Assembly: GCF_007748095.1 (NCBI RefSeq)
Contig: NZ_CP036287.1
Span: forward strand, 2,232,001-2,296,000
Direction: 5' to 3'
Origin: Engelhardtia mirabilis
Lineage (GTDB): Bacteria > Planctomycetota > UBA1135 > GCA-002686595
Length of the DNA stretch: 64,000 nt
Positions 16,565 through 25,082 of the stretch are shown piece by piece. Made by a program: the position numbers and the translations under genes. Position 1 is the stretch's first letter, and each line of letters starts with the position of its first letter. A model generated the notes under the pieces. It saw only the letters and a program-made list of their open reading frames with translations. It was not told where the DNA came from and did not search any database.

Positions 16565-18520
16565 GTGAAGAACACGCTCTACGGCCTCGTCGCGGCCGCG
16601 ATGGTCGCCCTCTGCTGGTGGGCCCTGGCGGGGAGCCGTCCGGACGCCGAGGTCCCCGCTCGAGCCACGGACGCGGCCGTGCAGGGGTCTTTCGCGACCA
16701 GCGACGGTGACTCGGGCGGGGGCGGCGTCGCCCTGGGAGAGGCGAGCCTGGCCACGATCAGCCCGGTGGGCGACGCAGGGGAAACGTCGATCGAACGGCG
16801 CGCGACGACCGCGTCCCTCGGCCCCACGCCCGCCGCTGACGGCATGCTCGAGATCCGCGTGGTCGAGGCGGGTCGCGGCGTCGCGATCGGGAGTGCGCGC
16901 GTCGACGTCTACCTCACCGGTCCAGGCGGCGATCCCTCGGAGATGCTCGTCAGCGGCGGGACGGCCGCCGAGGACGGCACCCTCCTGATCGACGTCGACC
17001 TGCCCGCTGAAACAGCCCTCGCCGCACGCGCGGTGGCCGAGGGCTTCACGCCGGGTACCGCACGTCTACTCTGGCGCCCCAACCCCGGTTCGCCGAGGCC
17101 GCTCGAGGTCTCCCTCGCGCGAGGGGCGACCTTGGTCGGTCGATTGTTCGACGGGGCGGGCGAGCCGCTCGGGAATGGCCGCGCTCACCTGGAGCCCCTG
17201 GCGACAGGTGGAGACGATCACGACTTCAACCTGCCGTGCCTCCGCGACGGCAGCTTCGCGGTGGCGCCGCCGGCCCTCGGGGAATTCGAGCTGCTGGTGT
17301 CGAAGACTGGTCTGGGTACCTCGCCGCTCGTTCCGATCCGGATCGAGGCGGGTGAGCTGATCGACCTGGGTGACCTCGCGATCCTTGGATCCGGGGTCCT
17401 GGAGGGACGCGCCCAGTTCCCCGACGGCTCCCCTGTGCCTGGTCTATCCATCCGCGCCATGCCGAGCACGGGGCAGGCACCCGGCGGGCAGGGTTTCACC
17501 CGCGGTCAAGTGGGGACCCAAGCGAGCGGCGCCTTCTCGATCGCTGGCCTCGCACCGGGTCTCTACGACCTCGAAGCCAGCCCGCACACCCACGTCGCGG
17601 TACAGCGCATGGAGCGTGTGGTCGCACCCTCGCGCAATCTGGTGGTGACCTGCGAAGGCTGGCTGGTGGAGATCACCGCCCTCGACGACGGGGGCCAAGT
17701 CGTCGCCATGGACGAGCTCGAGATCGGTGCGATCGACCACGCGGCAGCGGGCTTCGGGGCCATCTCCAAGCGCCTGGGCTCAGCCACCAGTCACACCGCG
17801 CTCTTGCCCAGGACGGCACTGCTGCTGCGGGCCAAGGACACGCGGGGCCGCGTCTTCGTCCACCGGCTCGCGGCCGACCTGCCATCCGGTCACCACACCG
17901 TCGAGCTGCGTACCGACGACCCGACCCTCGCCAGCGTGCGCGTGCGAGTCACCGGCGAGGGCCTGGTCGGTGAAGAGCGCTTGTCGGTGATGCTGCTTCC
18001 AAGGGGTGAAGGGTCGATCGCCACGGAAGCCGGCTCCCCCGGCGCCTCGGAGCTGATCGTTCAGGGCCTGACTCCCGGCACCTATTACGTCCGCTCCTCC
18101 GTGCTCGACGCTCGGTTCTCGGTCGCCGACGCCGAGCCCGGGCAGATCGAGGTCCGCGCGGGCGAGCAGGCGACGATCGACGTGCCGACCTCCCACGGCG
18201 GTCGCCTGGAGTTCGTCGTTCGCCTGGCGGATGCGGGAGACGACAGTTCGCAGGCGGCCAGCCTGCCGGTCGAGATCCACCTGCGCGGCGCCGGGGAACC
18301 GGATTGGACGCGCAGCGCCGCCGAGTGGGCCAATGCCTGGGGCGGGGTGACCACGAGCATGTCGGGGCGCCTGGTGGCCCCCTTCGGACTGGGCCTGATG
18401 CTCGTGGGGGACTACGAGGTCAAGCTCGAAGTCGAGGGCTATCGCTCCGAGATCGTCGCAGGCAGGGTGCTCGCCGGACAGGTCACCCCGGTGGCGGTGG
18501 ACCTGGTCCGCGCGCCTTGA
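16565..18520 (+). CDS. Membrane-anchored multi-domain beta-sandwich protein (array member 7)
   Basis: 651 residues from GTG 16565 (VKNTLYGLVAAAM), 22 bases after the previous stop. A membrane helix lies at about residues 5-22 and a Gly/Ser/Thr linker runs to about 92. Units begin near residue 95 (IRVVEAGRGVAIGSARVDVY), then GRLFDGAGEPLGNGRAHL and GRAQFPDGSPVPGLSIRAMP, followed by ASGAFSIAGLAPGLYDLEAS. The last unit ends in GDYEVKLEVEGYRSEI. It is paired with array member 6 by sequence. It is followed by the two small Tubby/LURP-like genes instead of another array member. Function unknown; an extracytoplasmic role is inferred. Confidence 0.73.
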   Translation: MKNTLYGLVAAAMVALCWWALAGSRPDAEVPARATDAAVQGSFATSDGDSGGGGVALGEASLATISPVGDAGETSIERRATTASLGPTPAADGMLEIRVVEAGRGVAIGSARVDVYLTGPGGDPSEMLVSGGTAAEDGTLLIDVDLPAETALAARAVAEGFTPGTARLLWRPNPGSPRPLEVSLARGATLVGRLFDGAGEPLGNGRAHLEPLATGGDDHDFNLPCLRDGSFAVAPPALGEFELLVSKTGLGTSPLVPIRIEAGELIDLGDLAILGSGVLEGRAQFPDGSPVPGLSIRAMPSTGQAPGGQGFTRGQVGTQASGAFSIAGLAPGLYDLEASPHTHVAVQRMERVVAPSRNLVVTCEGWLVEITALDDGGQVVAMDELEIGAIDHAAAGFGAISKRLGSATSHTALLPRTALLLRAKDTRGRVFVHRLAADLPSGHHTVELRTDDPTLASVRVRVTGEGLVGEERLSVMLLPRGEGSIATEAGSPGASELIVQGLTPGTYYVRSSVLDARFSVADAEPGQIEVRAGEQATIDVPTSHGGRLEFVVRLADAGDDSSQAASLPVEIHLRGAGEPDWTRSAAEWANAWGGVTTSMSGRLVAPFGLGLMLVGDYEVKLEVEGYRSEIVAGRVLAGQVTPVAVDLVRAP

Positions 18521-18560
18521 CGGGGTCGGCACTTCGACCCGCGGTCGCGCGAGACGAGGG

Positions 18561-18566
18561 TAGGAT
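18561..18566 (+). promoter_or_regulatory. Putative -10 box of the first Tubby/LURP-like gene
   Basis: TAGGAT in the context GTAGGATCGG ends 8 bases before the GTG at 18575, which implies a leaderless or near-leaderless transcript. No good -35 is visible. Confidence 0.33.
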
Positions 18567-18574
18567 CGGCACCG

Positions 18575-19060
18575 GTGAACGAGCTCGTGATCAAACCCGC
18601 GCGAGGCCTCTTCAGCCGCGACCTCGAGGTCTCCTTGGGCGGCCGCAGCATCACGATCCTGGAGCGCCGGGCCTTCCAGCGATCGGCGCCCTTCGACCTG
18701 GCCGGCGCCACCTACGCCATCGCCCGCAAGGGCTGGACCAGCGGCCGCGTCGAGTTGACCCGCGCAGGCTCGTTGGTGGCCTTTGCCGAACGCAAGTCGG
18801 CCTTCTCCAGTCGCCAGCACGTCACCCTGCTCGAGCCCTCCGAGATCCCCGGAGGAGCCCTGGTCCTGCGCAGCAAGGGCTTCTTCAGCTCGACCAGCGT
18901 GGTCGAGGCCGGTGACGTGCAGCTGGGCGAGATCGTCCGTCGGGGCCTGTTCAAGTCCGGCCTCATCCTGCGTGTCGACGAGCGGGTGCCGCCGGCGGTG
19001 GCCGTGCTCCTCGGCTTCATCGCGACCGTGCAAGTGGAAGATCAGCAAAGCGGAGGCTGA
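18575..19060 (+). CDS. Small Tubby/LURP-one-like protein 1
   Basis: 161 residues from GTG 18575. No signal peptide is seen. The layout is a run of short strands with paired aromatic and basic residues (FSRDLEVSLGGR, then FDLAGATYAIARKGW, then AFAERKSAF) and a single hydrophobic helix near the C terminus (PPAVAVLLGFIATV). This resembles the Tub_2/LURP-one fold, a closed beta barrel around a C-terminal helix; the match is by pattern only. It is paralogous to the next gene. Eukaryotic relatives bind phosphoinositides or act in membrane scrambling, but nothing here shows such a role. The position inside an array of surface-type proteins suggests an envelope-related function. Confidence 0.65.
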   Translation: MNELVIKPARGLFSRDLEVSLGGRSITILERRAFQRSAPFDLAGATYAIARKGWTSGRVELTRAGSLVAFAERKSAFSSRQHVTLLEPSEIPGGALVLRSKGFFSSTSVVEAGDVQLGEIVRRGLFKSGLILRVDERVPPAVAVLLGFIATVQVEDQQSGG

Positions 19061-19133
19061 GAGCGCCGATCCGCCGGCGCCGCTCGAATCCCCATCGAGG
19101 CCGTGCCCTTCGAATCGCGCGCGCCCGGCCGCG

Positions 19134-19139
19134 TAAGAT
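19134..19139 (+). promoter_or_regulatory. Putative -10 box of the second Tubby/LURP-like gene
   Basis: TAAGAT in the context GTAAGATCGG ends 7 bases before the ATG at 19147, the spacing expected for a leaderless mRNA. TTCGAA at 19109-19114 is a poor -35 with a 19-base spacer. Confidence 0.35.
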
Positions 19140-19146
19140 CGGCGCC

Positions 19147-19653
19147 ATGCAGAGCCTCGAGTTTCGCTGCCGCGGGCTGTTGGCCCGCCACTACGACGTC
19201 CTCCGAGACGGCCGCAAGGTCGCGCTGCTGGATCGATCCGTTTGGGGGGAGGGCGCGACGATCGAGCTGGAGGGAGTCGACTACCAGATGCGCGCGCGCG
19301 GCTTTCTCCGCAGCGAGATCGATCTGGCGCGAGGCGGCGAGTTCCTGGTCAGCGCCGTGCGCCCATCGGTTTGGTCTTCGACATTCGAGCTGCGCGACCT
19401 TCATCCCGAGCTCGCCTTCACCGGTACGGGTGAGGAGCTCGAGGACCTCATGCTCACCAGGTCGTCGCTCTGGTGCTCCAGCTACGAGATCAACTGTGGG
19501 CGCCGGCGAATCGGTTCGATGACCAGGACGAGTCTTTGGTCCCGCGGTGCGGTGCTCGAGTCGCGCGAGGAGCTACCCCTGGTTCTGGCGGTCTTCATCG
19601 GCTCCGTCGTGATCTCCCTGTGGGCGCGCCAAGCCGCTGTCGCGGCGACCTGA
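19147..19653 (+). CDS. Small Tubby/LURP-one-like protein 2
   Basis: 168 residues, ATG start. It is a diverged paralogue of the gene 86 bases upstream: both begin with a GLF/GLL strand, carry a D-G-R-K-V type turn, a GFL or GFF strand in the middle, and a C-terminal helix (here ELPLVLAVFIGSVVISLW). The helix is hydrophobic enough to be a membrane anchor, although in LURP-one folds it is buried inside the barrel. Two Cys residues (WCSSYEINC) are absent from the paralogue. Function unknown. The 278 bases that follow hold no gene I can support. Confidence 0.65.
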   Translation: MQSLEFRCRGLLARHYDVLRDGRKVALLDRSVWGEGATIELEGVDYQMRARGFLRSEIDLARGGEFLVSAVRPSVWSSTFELRDLHPELAFTGTGEELEDLMLTRSSLWCSSYEINCGRRRIGSMTRTSLWSRGAVLESREELPLVLAVFIGSVVISLWARQAAVAAT

Positions 19654-19931
19654 GGCAGGGGGAGGTCTGGCGTGCGGGCCTGGACAGGGCGAGTCGGCTG
19701 CACTGGGCTGGGCCGCGCCCAACTCTTCGCAGCCCCCTGTCCGCGCGCCGGCTCCGAAGGGCGCTGGGCCGCAGACGACGAGTCTTCTCGCAACTGCCGT
19801 CGACCTCCTCGGGGGTCGCACTAGACTCGCTCGAACCGGGGTCGTTGCGCGGTTCCGGGATGCTTCGAGTCAGGCCGTCGTCGGGTCGATCCCGGCGCCC
19901 CCCCTCGAGGCCGGTTGCCGGCCCTTCCGCC

Positions 19932-21452
19932 ATGCGAATTCTCTGGGTACTGCTCGGCTTGCTGGTGCTCGTCGGCGCGTGCCTGCTGCTGCCGAGGCAC
20001 GCTGGGGAGGAGCTCGACGCGGCACGGCCTGAATCCGGGGTGACCGCGTCCCGACCCCCCGAGCCTGAGGGGGCCTCGACGTCGGTTGCTCGTGGGATTC
20101 CAATGGTCCCGAGCAGCACGCGCCAGGTTGTAGCGATCGCGGAAGTCGGTGCACCCTCGCCGCCAACCTCGCCGGTGGTCGTCGAAGCAGGCGACGACTC
20201 TGCCACGGAGCGCGTCCCGCTCGAGTTGTTCCTGCTGGAGGTTCGCGTGGTCGACAGTCGGGGATTCGACCTCCCGGGGGCCGTTGTGGAGGCGCGAGCC
20301 TCGCACCAGACATCGACCAGCGTCTGGCGACTCGACGCCGAGGCCGCGGCGGCCTTCTCGGCCCGCACCACCGCGGATGTCTCGAGCGACGCAAGGGGTT
20401 GGACCCGGCTCGCCAGCAACTGGCGTCCAGCCGAATCCACGCCATCCACGAGCTACCGCTCCAGCCGATCTTCGCTGAGGGTCGAGGCCGGCGGCGTTCA
20501 CCGCCTGGCCCTGTGCGCCACGGGCTCGCTCGAAGTCACCCTGCGCGCCGAGGCTCCCGGCTACCTGTTCCGCTCCGCTGAGCCGATGGTGATGGGGCCC
20601 TTCACCGAGCAGGTGCTGGTCCTCGATCGCGCGCCCGTCGTCCGCGGCCGGATCGTGGACGAGTGGGGGACCGCCTTGGAGGTGGGGGCCCTGCACGTCG
20701 CCTGCCAACCCGGTCTGCCCGACGACCCGCGGGCTCGCACCGACACCCTGCGCCTCGCCGTCGACGCGAGCGGCCGCTTCGAGGCCAGCTTGCCGGTTGC
20801 GAGCCGCGTCGACCTGCGCCTGTCCTCTCCCGGCCACGGCTACTCCGCGACGACCTCGATCACGGCCAGTCCGCAGGGCGAGTACGACCTCGGCGACGTG
20901 CAGGTGGGCGGATCGGCGGCCATCCGTCTGCGCCTCGAGTTGGCGGACGGCACCCCCCTGGCCGGGAGGCTGGTGCGCCTCGAGTCCCTCGACAGCCCTC
21001 CACGCCTGGCGCCGGTGCATCGCACCACGGACTCCGCCGGTCGGATCGAGTTCCGCGGCCTCGCTGCGGGCTCCTACGCGATCGCGCCCACGTCCCTGAC
21101 CGGGCCGATCGAGCCGATCCGGAGGGCTGCGGTCGTCGGCGCACGCGAGGAGACCGCGATCGTGGACGCCCTGCTGGTCCAGTTCGAGCTCGCCGAGCAA
21201 CCCGATGGGCGCACAGGTTCGTCGCCCCTGAGCCTGGTCGTGACCCCATTCGGAACCGGTGCGGGCGGCCCCTACCCGCGCACCATCAGGCTGGGAGAAA
21301 CCCTGCTGCTGCCCGGCGGCGTCGAGATGCACGTCGCGGCCCAGGGGGTGACCGGGATCGGCTACGAGGGCATCGTCAACGCCGGGCTCCCATCGGGACG
21401 GCGTACGATCCTCTTGAGCAGGGTCGCCCGCGGCCCGCTGGACTCCGAATGA
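19932..21452 (+). CDS. Membrane- or lipid-anchored beta-sandwich protein (array member 8)
   Basis: 506 residues from ATG 19932 (MRILWVLLGLLVLVGAC). The hydrophobic start ends in VGAC, which could be a lipobox, so either lipid or helix anchoring is possible. An in-frame ATG at 19860 would add a 24-residue Arg/Pro-rich leader, and a TAGACT box at 19822-19827 would suit that longer form. After a linker to about residue 95, units begin with VRVVDSRGFDLPGAVVEARA, VRGRIVDEWGTALEVGALHV, and LRLELADGTPLAGRLVRLES followed by DSAGRIEFRGLAAGSYAI. It is the last of the + strand array. Function unknown. Confidence 0.72.
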   Translation: MRILWVLLGLLVLVGACLLLPRHAGEELDAARPESGVTASRPPEPEGASTSVARGIPMVPSSTRQVVAIAEVGAPSPPTSPVVVEAGDDSATERVPLELFLLEVRVVDSRGFDLPGAVVEARASHQTSTSVWRLDAEAAAAFSARTTADVSSDARGWTRLASNWRPAESTPSTSYRSSRSSLRVEAGGVHRLALCATGSLEVTLRAEAPGYLFRSAEPMVMGPFTEQVLVLDRAPVVRGRIVDEWGTALEVGALHVACQPGLPDDPRARTDTLRLAVDASGRFEASLPVASRVDLRLSSPGHGYSATTSITASPQGEYDLGDVQVGGSAAIRLRLELADGTPLAGRLVRLESLDSPPRLAPVHRTTDSAGRIEFRGLAAGSYAIAPTSLTGPIEPIRRAAVVGAREETAIVDALLVQFELAEQPDGRTGSSPLSLVVTPFGTGAGGPYPRTIRLGETLLLPGGVEMHVAAQGVTGIGYEGIVNAGLPSGRRTILLSRVARGPLDSE

Positions 21453-21497
21453 TGCTCGCGCCGACCTTGTGCGGCGCACCCAACCAATCGAACCACC

Positions 21498-22754
21498 ATG
21501 CTCTGCACGATCCTGCTGCTCGCTGTCCTCTCCTCGAGTCCGGTCCAGGACTCGACCCCCTCGACCACAGCTGAGCGCGCCATCGCCCTGGCCCAGGGGG
21601 GCGACTGCGCGGCCGCTTTGCCCCTGCTCGACGTGGCCATCGATGCCGCGCCCGACGCCGTCGACCTGCGGCGTTGGCGCGGGCACTGTCGCAACCTCTT
21701 GGGCGACTACGCCGCCGCGCTCGAGGACTACGACCGCGCCCTGGCCCTCGACGACACCGATCCCTGGACCCACTACGCGCGGGCCATGTCCCTGCACAAC
21801 CTCGGGCGACTGGACGAGGCGGTCGCCGGGTACACGGCGGCGATCGAGCGCAGCCCCGACTACCTCAAGGCGATCCAGTGGCGCGCGTTCACGCAGATGC
21901 TCTCAGGCCAGTATCGCGCCGCCCTCGCCGACTACGACCGCGCCCTGGGGCTCGCGCCTAATGACGCGTGGACGCTCGAGAACAGAGCCCAGACCAAGGT
22001 GCGCCTGCGCGACTTCGAGGGGGCGGAGGGGGACTACACCGCGCTCGAGACCGCGTACCCCGACGAGGGGCTCTTCGCGCTGTACGTAGCCCTGGCCCAG
22101 ACCCTGGCGGGGGAGCTCGACCAGGCGCGCGTGGGCTTCGACCGCCTGCTCCGGCGCGATCCGGAGGCGGACGGCCACGCGGCCCTGTGGCGCTGGTGGG
22201 TGGACGGCGATCGGGCCCGCGCCGAGCGTGAGCTGCGCGCCTGGCGGGGCGAGCGCCAGGGCTGGGAGGCACTGGTCGCGGATCTGCTCCTGGGCCAAGG
22301 CTCGATCGAGCGGCTCGAGGCCCACCGCCTGGCCCAGCCCGCGCAGGAACAGGCGGGCCTCGCCTGCGAGCGCGACTTCTACCAGGGCCTGGCACTGAGG
22401 GCCGCGGGACTGGGAGCGCGGGCTGTTCCGGCGCTGCAGGCGGTGATCGCCTCGAACCAGCGCGCAAGTTGGGAGTGGGACGCCGCACGAATCGAGCTGG
22501 GCTCCCTCGCGGCGGAGCTGGGACGCCCCTCGGCCCTGGGGTTCGAACTCGGGGAGGACGGGAAGGTGAGCCGCCTCGGGGCCGTCGCCGCCGGGGCGGG
22601 ACTCGAGATCGGCGATCGAGTGCTCTCGCCGACCCCGGCCGCGCTGGCGGAGAATGAAGCCGGCTTCGGCGCGGGTCAGATCCTGACCCTGATCGTCGAG
22701 CGCGGCGACCGCTCCCTCACGATCGAGGTGCCGATGATCGTGGCCCGGGGCTGA
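21498..22754 (+). CDS. Secreted TPR protein with PDZ-like C terminus
   Basis: 418 residues. A short hydrophobic start (MLCTILLLAVLSSSPVQ) suggests export. TPR units cover about residues 25-200, with standard spacing of A..Y..A..L.P (GDYAAALEDYDRALALDD; GRLDEAVAGYTAAIERSP; GQYRAALADYDRALGLAP). A further helical part follows. The C-terminal 75 residues read like a PDZ domain: ELGEDGKVSRLGAVAAGAGLEIGDRVLS, then LTLIVERGDRSLTIEVPM, as in HtrA-type proteases but without any protease domain. It probably assembles partners in the periplasm. It starts 45 bases after array member 8 and could be co-transcribed with it. Confidence 0.75.
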   Translation: MLCTILLLAVLSSSPVQDSTPSTTAERAIALAQGGDCAAALPLLDVAIDAAPDAVDLRRWRGHCRNLLGDYAAALEDYDRALALDDTDPWTHYARAMSLHNLGRLDEAVAGYTAAIERSPDYLKAIQWRAFTQMLSGQYRAALADYDRALGLAPNDAWTLENRAQTKVRLRDFEGAEGDYTALETAYPDEGLFALYVALAQTLAGELDQARVGFDRLLRRDPEADGHAALWRWWVDGDRARAERELRAWRGERQGWEALVADLLLGQGSIERLEAHRLAQPAQEQAGLACERDFYQGLALRAAGLGARAVPALQAVIASNQRASWEWDAARIELGSLAAELGRPSALGFELGEDGKVSRLGAVAAGAGLEIGDRVLSPTPAALAENEAGFGAGQILTLIVERGDRSLTIEVPMIVARG

Positions 22755-22827
22755 CGCTACACTGCGCGGCTCGGCCGACCCCGTCAGGGTCCGCGCTAAC
22801 CCCTCCGCCAGCCCCTCCCGATCGCCC

Positions 22828-23922
22828 ATGAGCCTCGCCGCAGGCATCGTCGGACTGCCCAACGTGGGCAAGTCGACGATCTTCAACGCCATCACCTCCG
22901 CGGGCGCCGAGAGCGCCAACTACCCCTTCTGCACGATCGAGCCCAACGTCGGCATCGTCGACGTGCCGGACGCGCGGTTGGAGGTGATCCACGGATTCAT
23001 CAAGACCGATCGCGTCCTACCGGCCTCGGTCAAGGTGGTGGACATCGCGGGCCTGGTGAAGGGCGCCTCCACCGGTGAGGGTCTCGGGAACAAGTTCCTC
23101 GGCAACATCAAGGAGACCGACGCGGTGCTGCACGTGGTGCGCTGCTTCGAGAACTCCGACATCGTGCACGTGCACGGGACGATCGACCCGCGGGCGGACA
23201 TCGAGGTGATCGAGCTGGAGCTCGGCCTCGCGGACCTCGAGACCTTGAACAAGGCCCACGAGCGCGTCTCGAAGAAGGCCCGCGCCGGCGACAAGGACTC
23301 GATCTTCGAGCGCGACACCTACGACGTGGCGCGCCAGCACCTGGAGGCCGGTGGCCAACTGCGCGCCCGCGAGTGGTCCGACCGCGAGCGCGCCGCCCTG
23401 CGCCCGCTGTTCCTGATCACCATGAAGCCGGTGCTGTACGTGGCCAACGTGGCCGACGACGACTTGGCCGGCGAGTCGCCCCTGGTCGGCGCGGTACGCG
23501 CCCACGCCGAGGCGACCGGTTCGGGCGTTGTGGTGCTCTCCGGCGACATCGAGGGCGAGATCGCCGGTATGGACCCGGCCGACCGCGCCGAGTTCATGGC
23601 CGACCTCGGTCTCGTCGAGTCCGGCCTCGAGCGCCTGGCCCACTCCACCTACGACCTGCTCGGCCTGCAGACCTATTTCACCGCCGGCGAGAAGGAGATC
23701 CGCGCCTGGACCATCCAGCGCGGCTGGACCGCGCCCAAGGCGGCCGGGGTGATCCACACGGACTTCGAGAAACTCTTCATCCGCGCCGAGGTCTACTCGG
23801 TCGATGACCTGGTGCAGTTCAAGACGGAGGCCGCCATCAAGGCCGCCGGCAAGCTGCGCGTCGAGGGGCGCGAGTACGTCATGCGCGAGGGCGACGTCTG
23901 CCACTTCCTGATCGGGAAGTGA
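22828..23922 (+). CDS. ychF: Redox-regulated ATPase YchF (OLA1 family)
   Basis: 364 residues, a full-length member of the Obg-related family that binds ATP better than GTP and associates with ribosomes. G1 is GLPNVGKST (residues 9-17), G3 is DIAGLVKGAS, and the C-terminal TGS domain is complete (TYFTAGEKEIRAWT to YVMREGDVCHFLIGK). The G4 motif reads NVADDD; YchF proteins usually have NxxE there, so Asp replaces Glu. Transcription may start from a TACACT box at 22758-22763 in the intergenic gap. Single-gene unit between unrelated neighbours. Confidence 0.95.
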   Translation: MSLAAGIVGLPNVGKSTIFNAITSAGAESANYPFCTIEPNVGIVDVPDARLEVIHGFIKTDRVLPASVKVVDIAGLVKGASTGEGLGNKFLGNIKETDAVLHVVRCFENSDIVHVHGTIDPRADIEVIELELGLADLETLNKAHERVSKKARAGDKDSIFERDTYDVARQHLEAGGQLRAREWSDRERAALRPLFLITMKPVLYVANVADDDLAGESPLVGAVRAHAEATGSGVVVLSGDIEGEIAGMDPADRAEFMADLGLVESGLERLAHSTYDLLGLQTYFTAGEKEIRAWTIQRGWTAPKAAGVIHTDFEKLFIRAEVYSVDDLVQFKTEAAIKAAGKLRVEGREYVMREGDVCHFLIGK

Positions 23923-24090
23923 GCCGGCCGGGGCGCTCGGATCCCCATCGGGGGCGGGTGGGGTGGTCGCAGATCGCCCCTGGCGGCGCCCAGGGGGCCT
24001 GGTCCAACCGGATTTCCAGGGCGCTCGCGGATCGGGCGGCAGTCGGCTAGGGTGGAAATCGACACCCGCTAGCCCCCCTCGACCGACTGC

Positions 24091-24954
24091 ATGCAAGCAA
24101 CTTCCATCCACCCTGCACCCTGGGCCGAGCTGCGACCGACCGAAGGGCGTGGTGAGGCCTGGCGACAGGCCCATCGCGCCGCCTTGGTCATCGGCGAGGT
24201 CGGGATGCTCTGGGGCCAGACCATGGCGGACCACCGCCACCTGGCCACGACCTACCTCCACGGCCCCCGCGCGCTGGTCGGCTGCCGGATCCGCGGCGAG
24301 CGCGACTTCCACGTGGGGCTGCGCCTGGCCTCGCCGGGCTTCGTGGTGCTCGACGACAAGTACGCCGTCTTGCAGACCTTCGATCTCGTCGGTCGGACGA
24401 TCTTCGAGGCGCGCAAGTGGCTCCTGGAGCGGGCCGAGAAGCTCGTCGGCGGTCCGGCGCGCAACGAGGCTCACCTGGACGCGAGGCTCGACGCCCACCC
24501 CCTGATGGAGGGCGCGCCCTTCGGCCGGGGCTGTGAGGAGGGCTTCTGCGAAGTCGATCGGGCCTACTCCAACGCGGACGCGGTCCTGCGTCGGATCCTG
24601 GGCGACATCGCGCCCGGTACGGCGGTGCGCTGTTGGCCGCACCACTTCGACATCGCCGCGCTGGTGGAGCTGGACTCGGACGGCGACGAGCCCATGACGA
24701 TCGGGCTGGGCATGGCGCCCGCGGACGATCGACAGGACCGCGCCTACCTCTACGCCTCGCCCTGGCCCCATCCGCGCGCCGGAACCGTCCTGCCGCCCCT
24801 GGCCCATGGCACCTGGCTCGAGGACGGCGCGCCCCTGGCCGTGCTGCCGATCTACAAGGTGGCGGAGGCCGGCAGCGGTGCCCTCCAGGCGCGCATGGCG
24901 GAGGAGTTCCTGCGCTCGGCCTACGAGGCCTGCGAGCAGGCGCTCGAGGGCTGA
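24091..24954 (+). CDS. Uncharacterised 287-residue protein
   Basis: I do not recognise the family. There is no signal peptide or membrane helix, so it is probably cytosolic. The sequence is well behaved and globular. Notable segments are GQTMADHRHLATTYLHGPRA near residue 40, an acidic Cys-containing stretch (GRGCEEGFCEVD), WPHHFDIAALVELDSDGDE near 190 with two adjacent His, and SPWPHPRAGTVLPPL near 230. The clustered His, Asp and Cys could bind a metal, but that is only a guess. It stands alone in a tandem orientation after ychF and is convergent with the histidine operon. Two TAG-rich elements (24048 and 24072) lie in its upstream gap. Confidence 0.7.
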   Translation: MQATSIHPAPWAELRPTEGRGEAWRQAHRAALVIGEVGMLWGQTMADHRHLATTYLHGPRALVGCRIRGERDFHVGLRLASPGFVVLDDKYAVLQTFDLVGRTIFEARKWLLERAEKLVGGPARNEAHLDARLDAHPLMEGAPFGRGCEEGFCEVDRAYSNADAVLRRILGDIAPGTAVRCWPHHFDIAALVELDSDGDEPMTIGLGMAPADDRQDRAYLYASPWPHPRAGTVLPPLAHGTWLEDGAPLAVLPIYKVAEAGSGALQARMAEEFLRSAYEACEQALEG

Positions 24955-25082
24955 GTCGATCGCGGGTCTCGCCCTCGTCCGCCGCTCGTGTGAACCGCGC
25001 AGCGGCGGCGAGGGTGTACGCGGGCGGGAGCCGCAACGGCGCGGGCCTGCCCGATGCCGGAACCTTCGGCCCTTCGGGCTCT

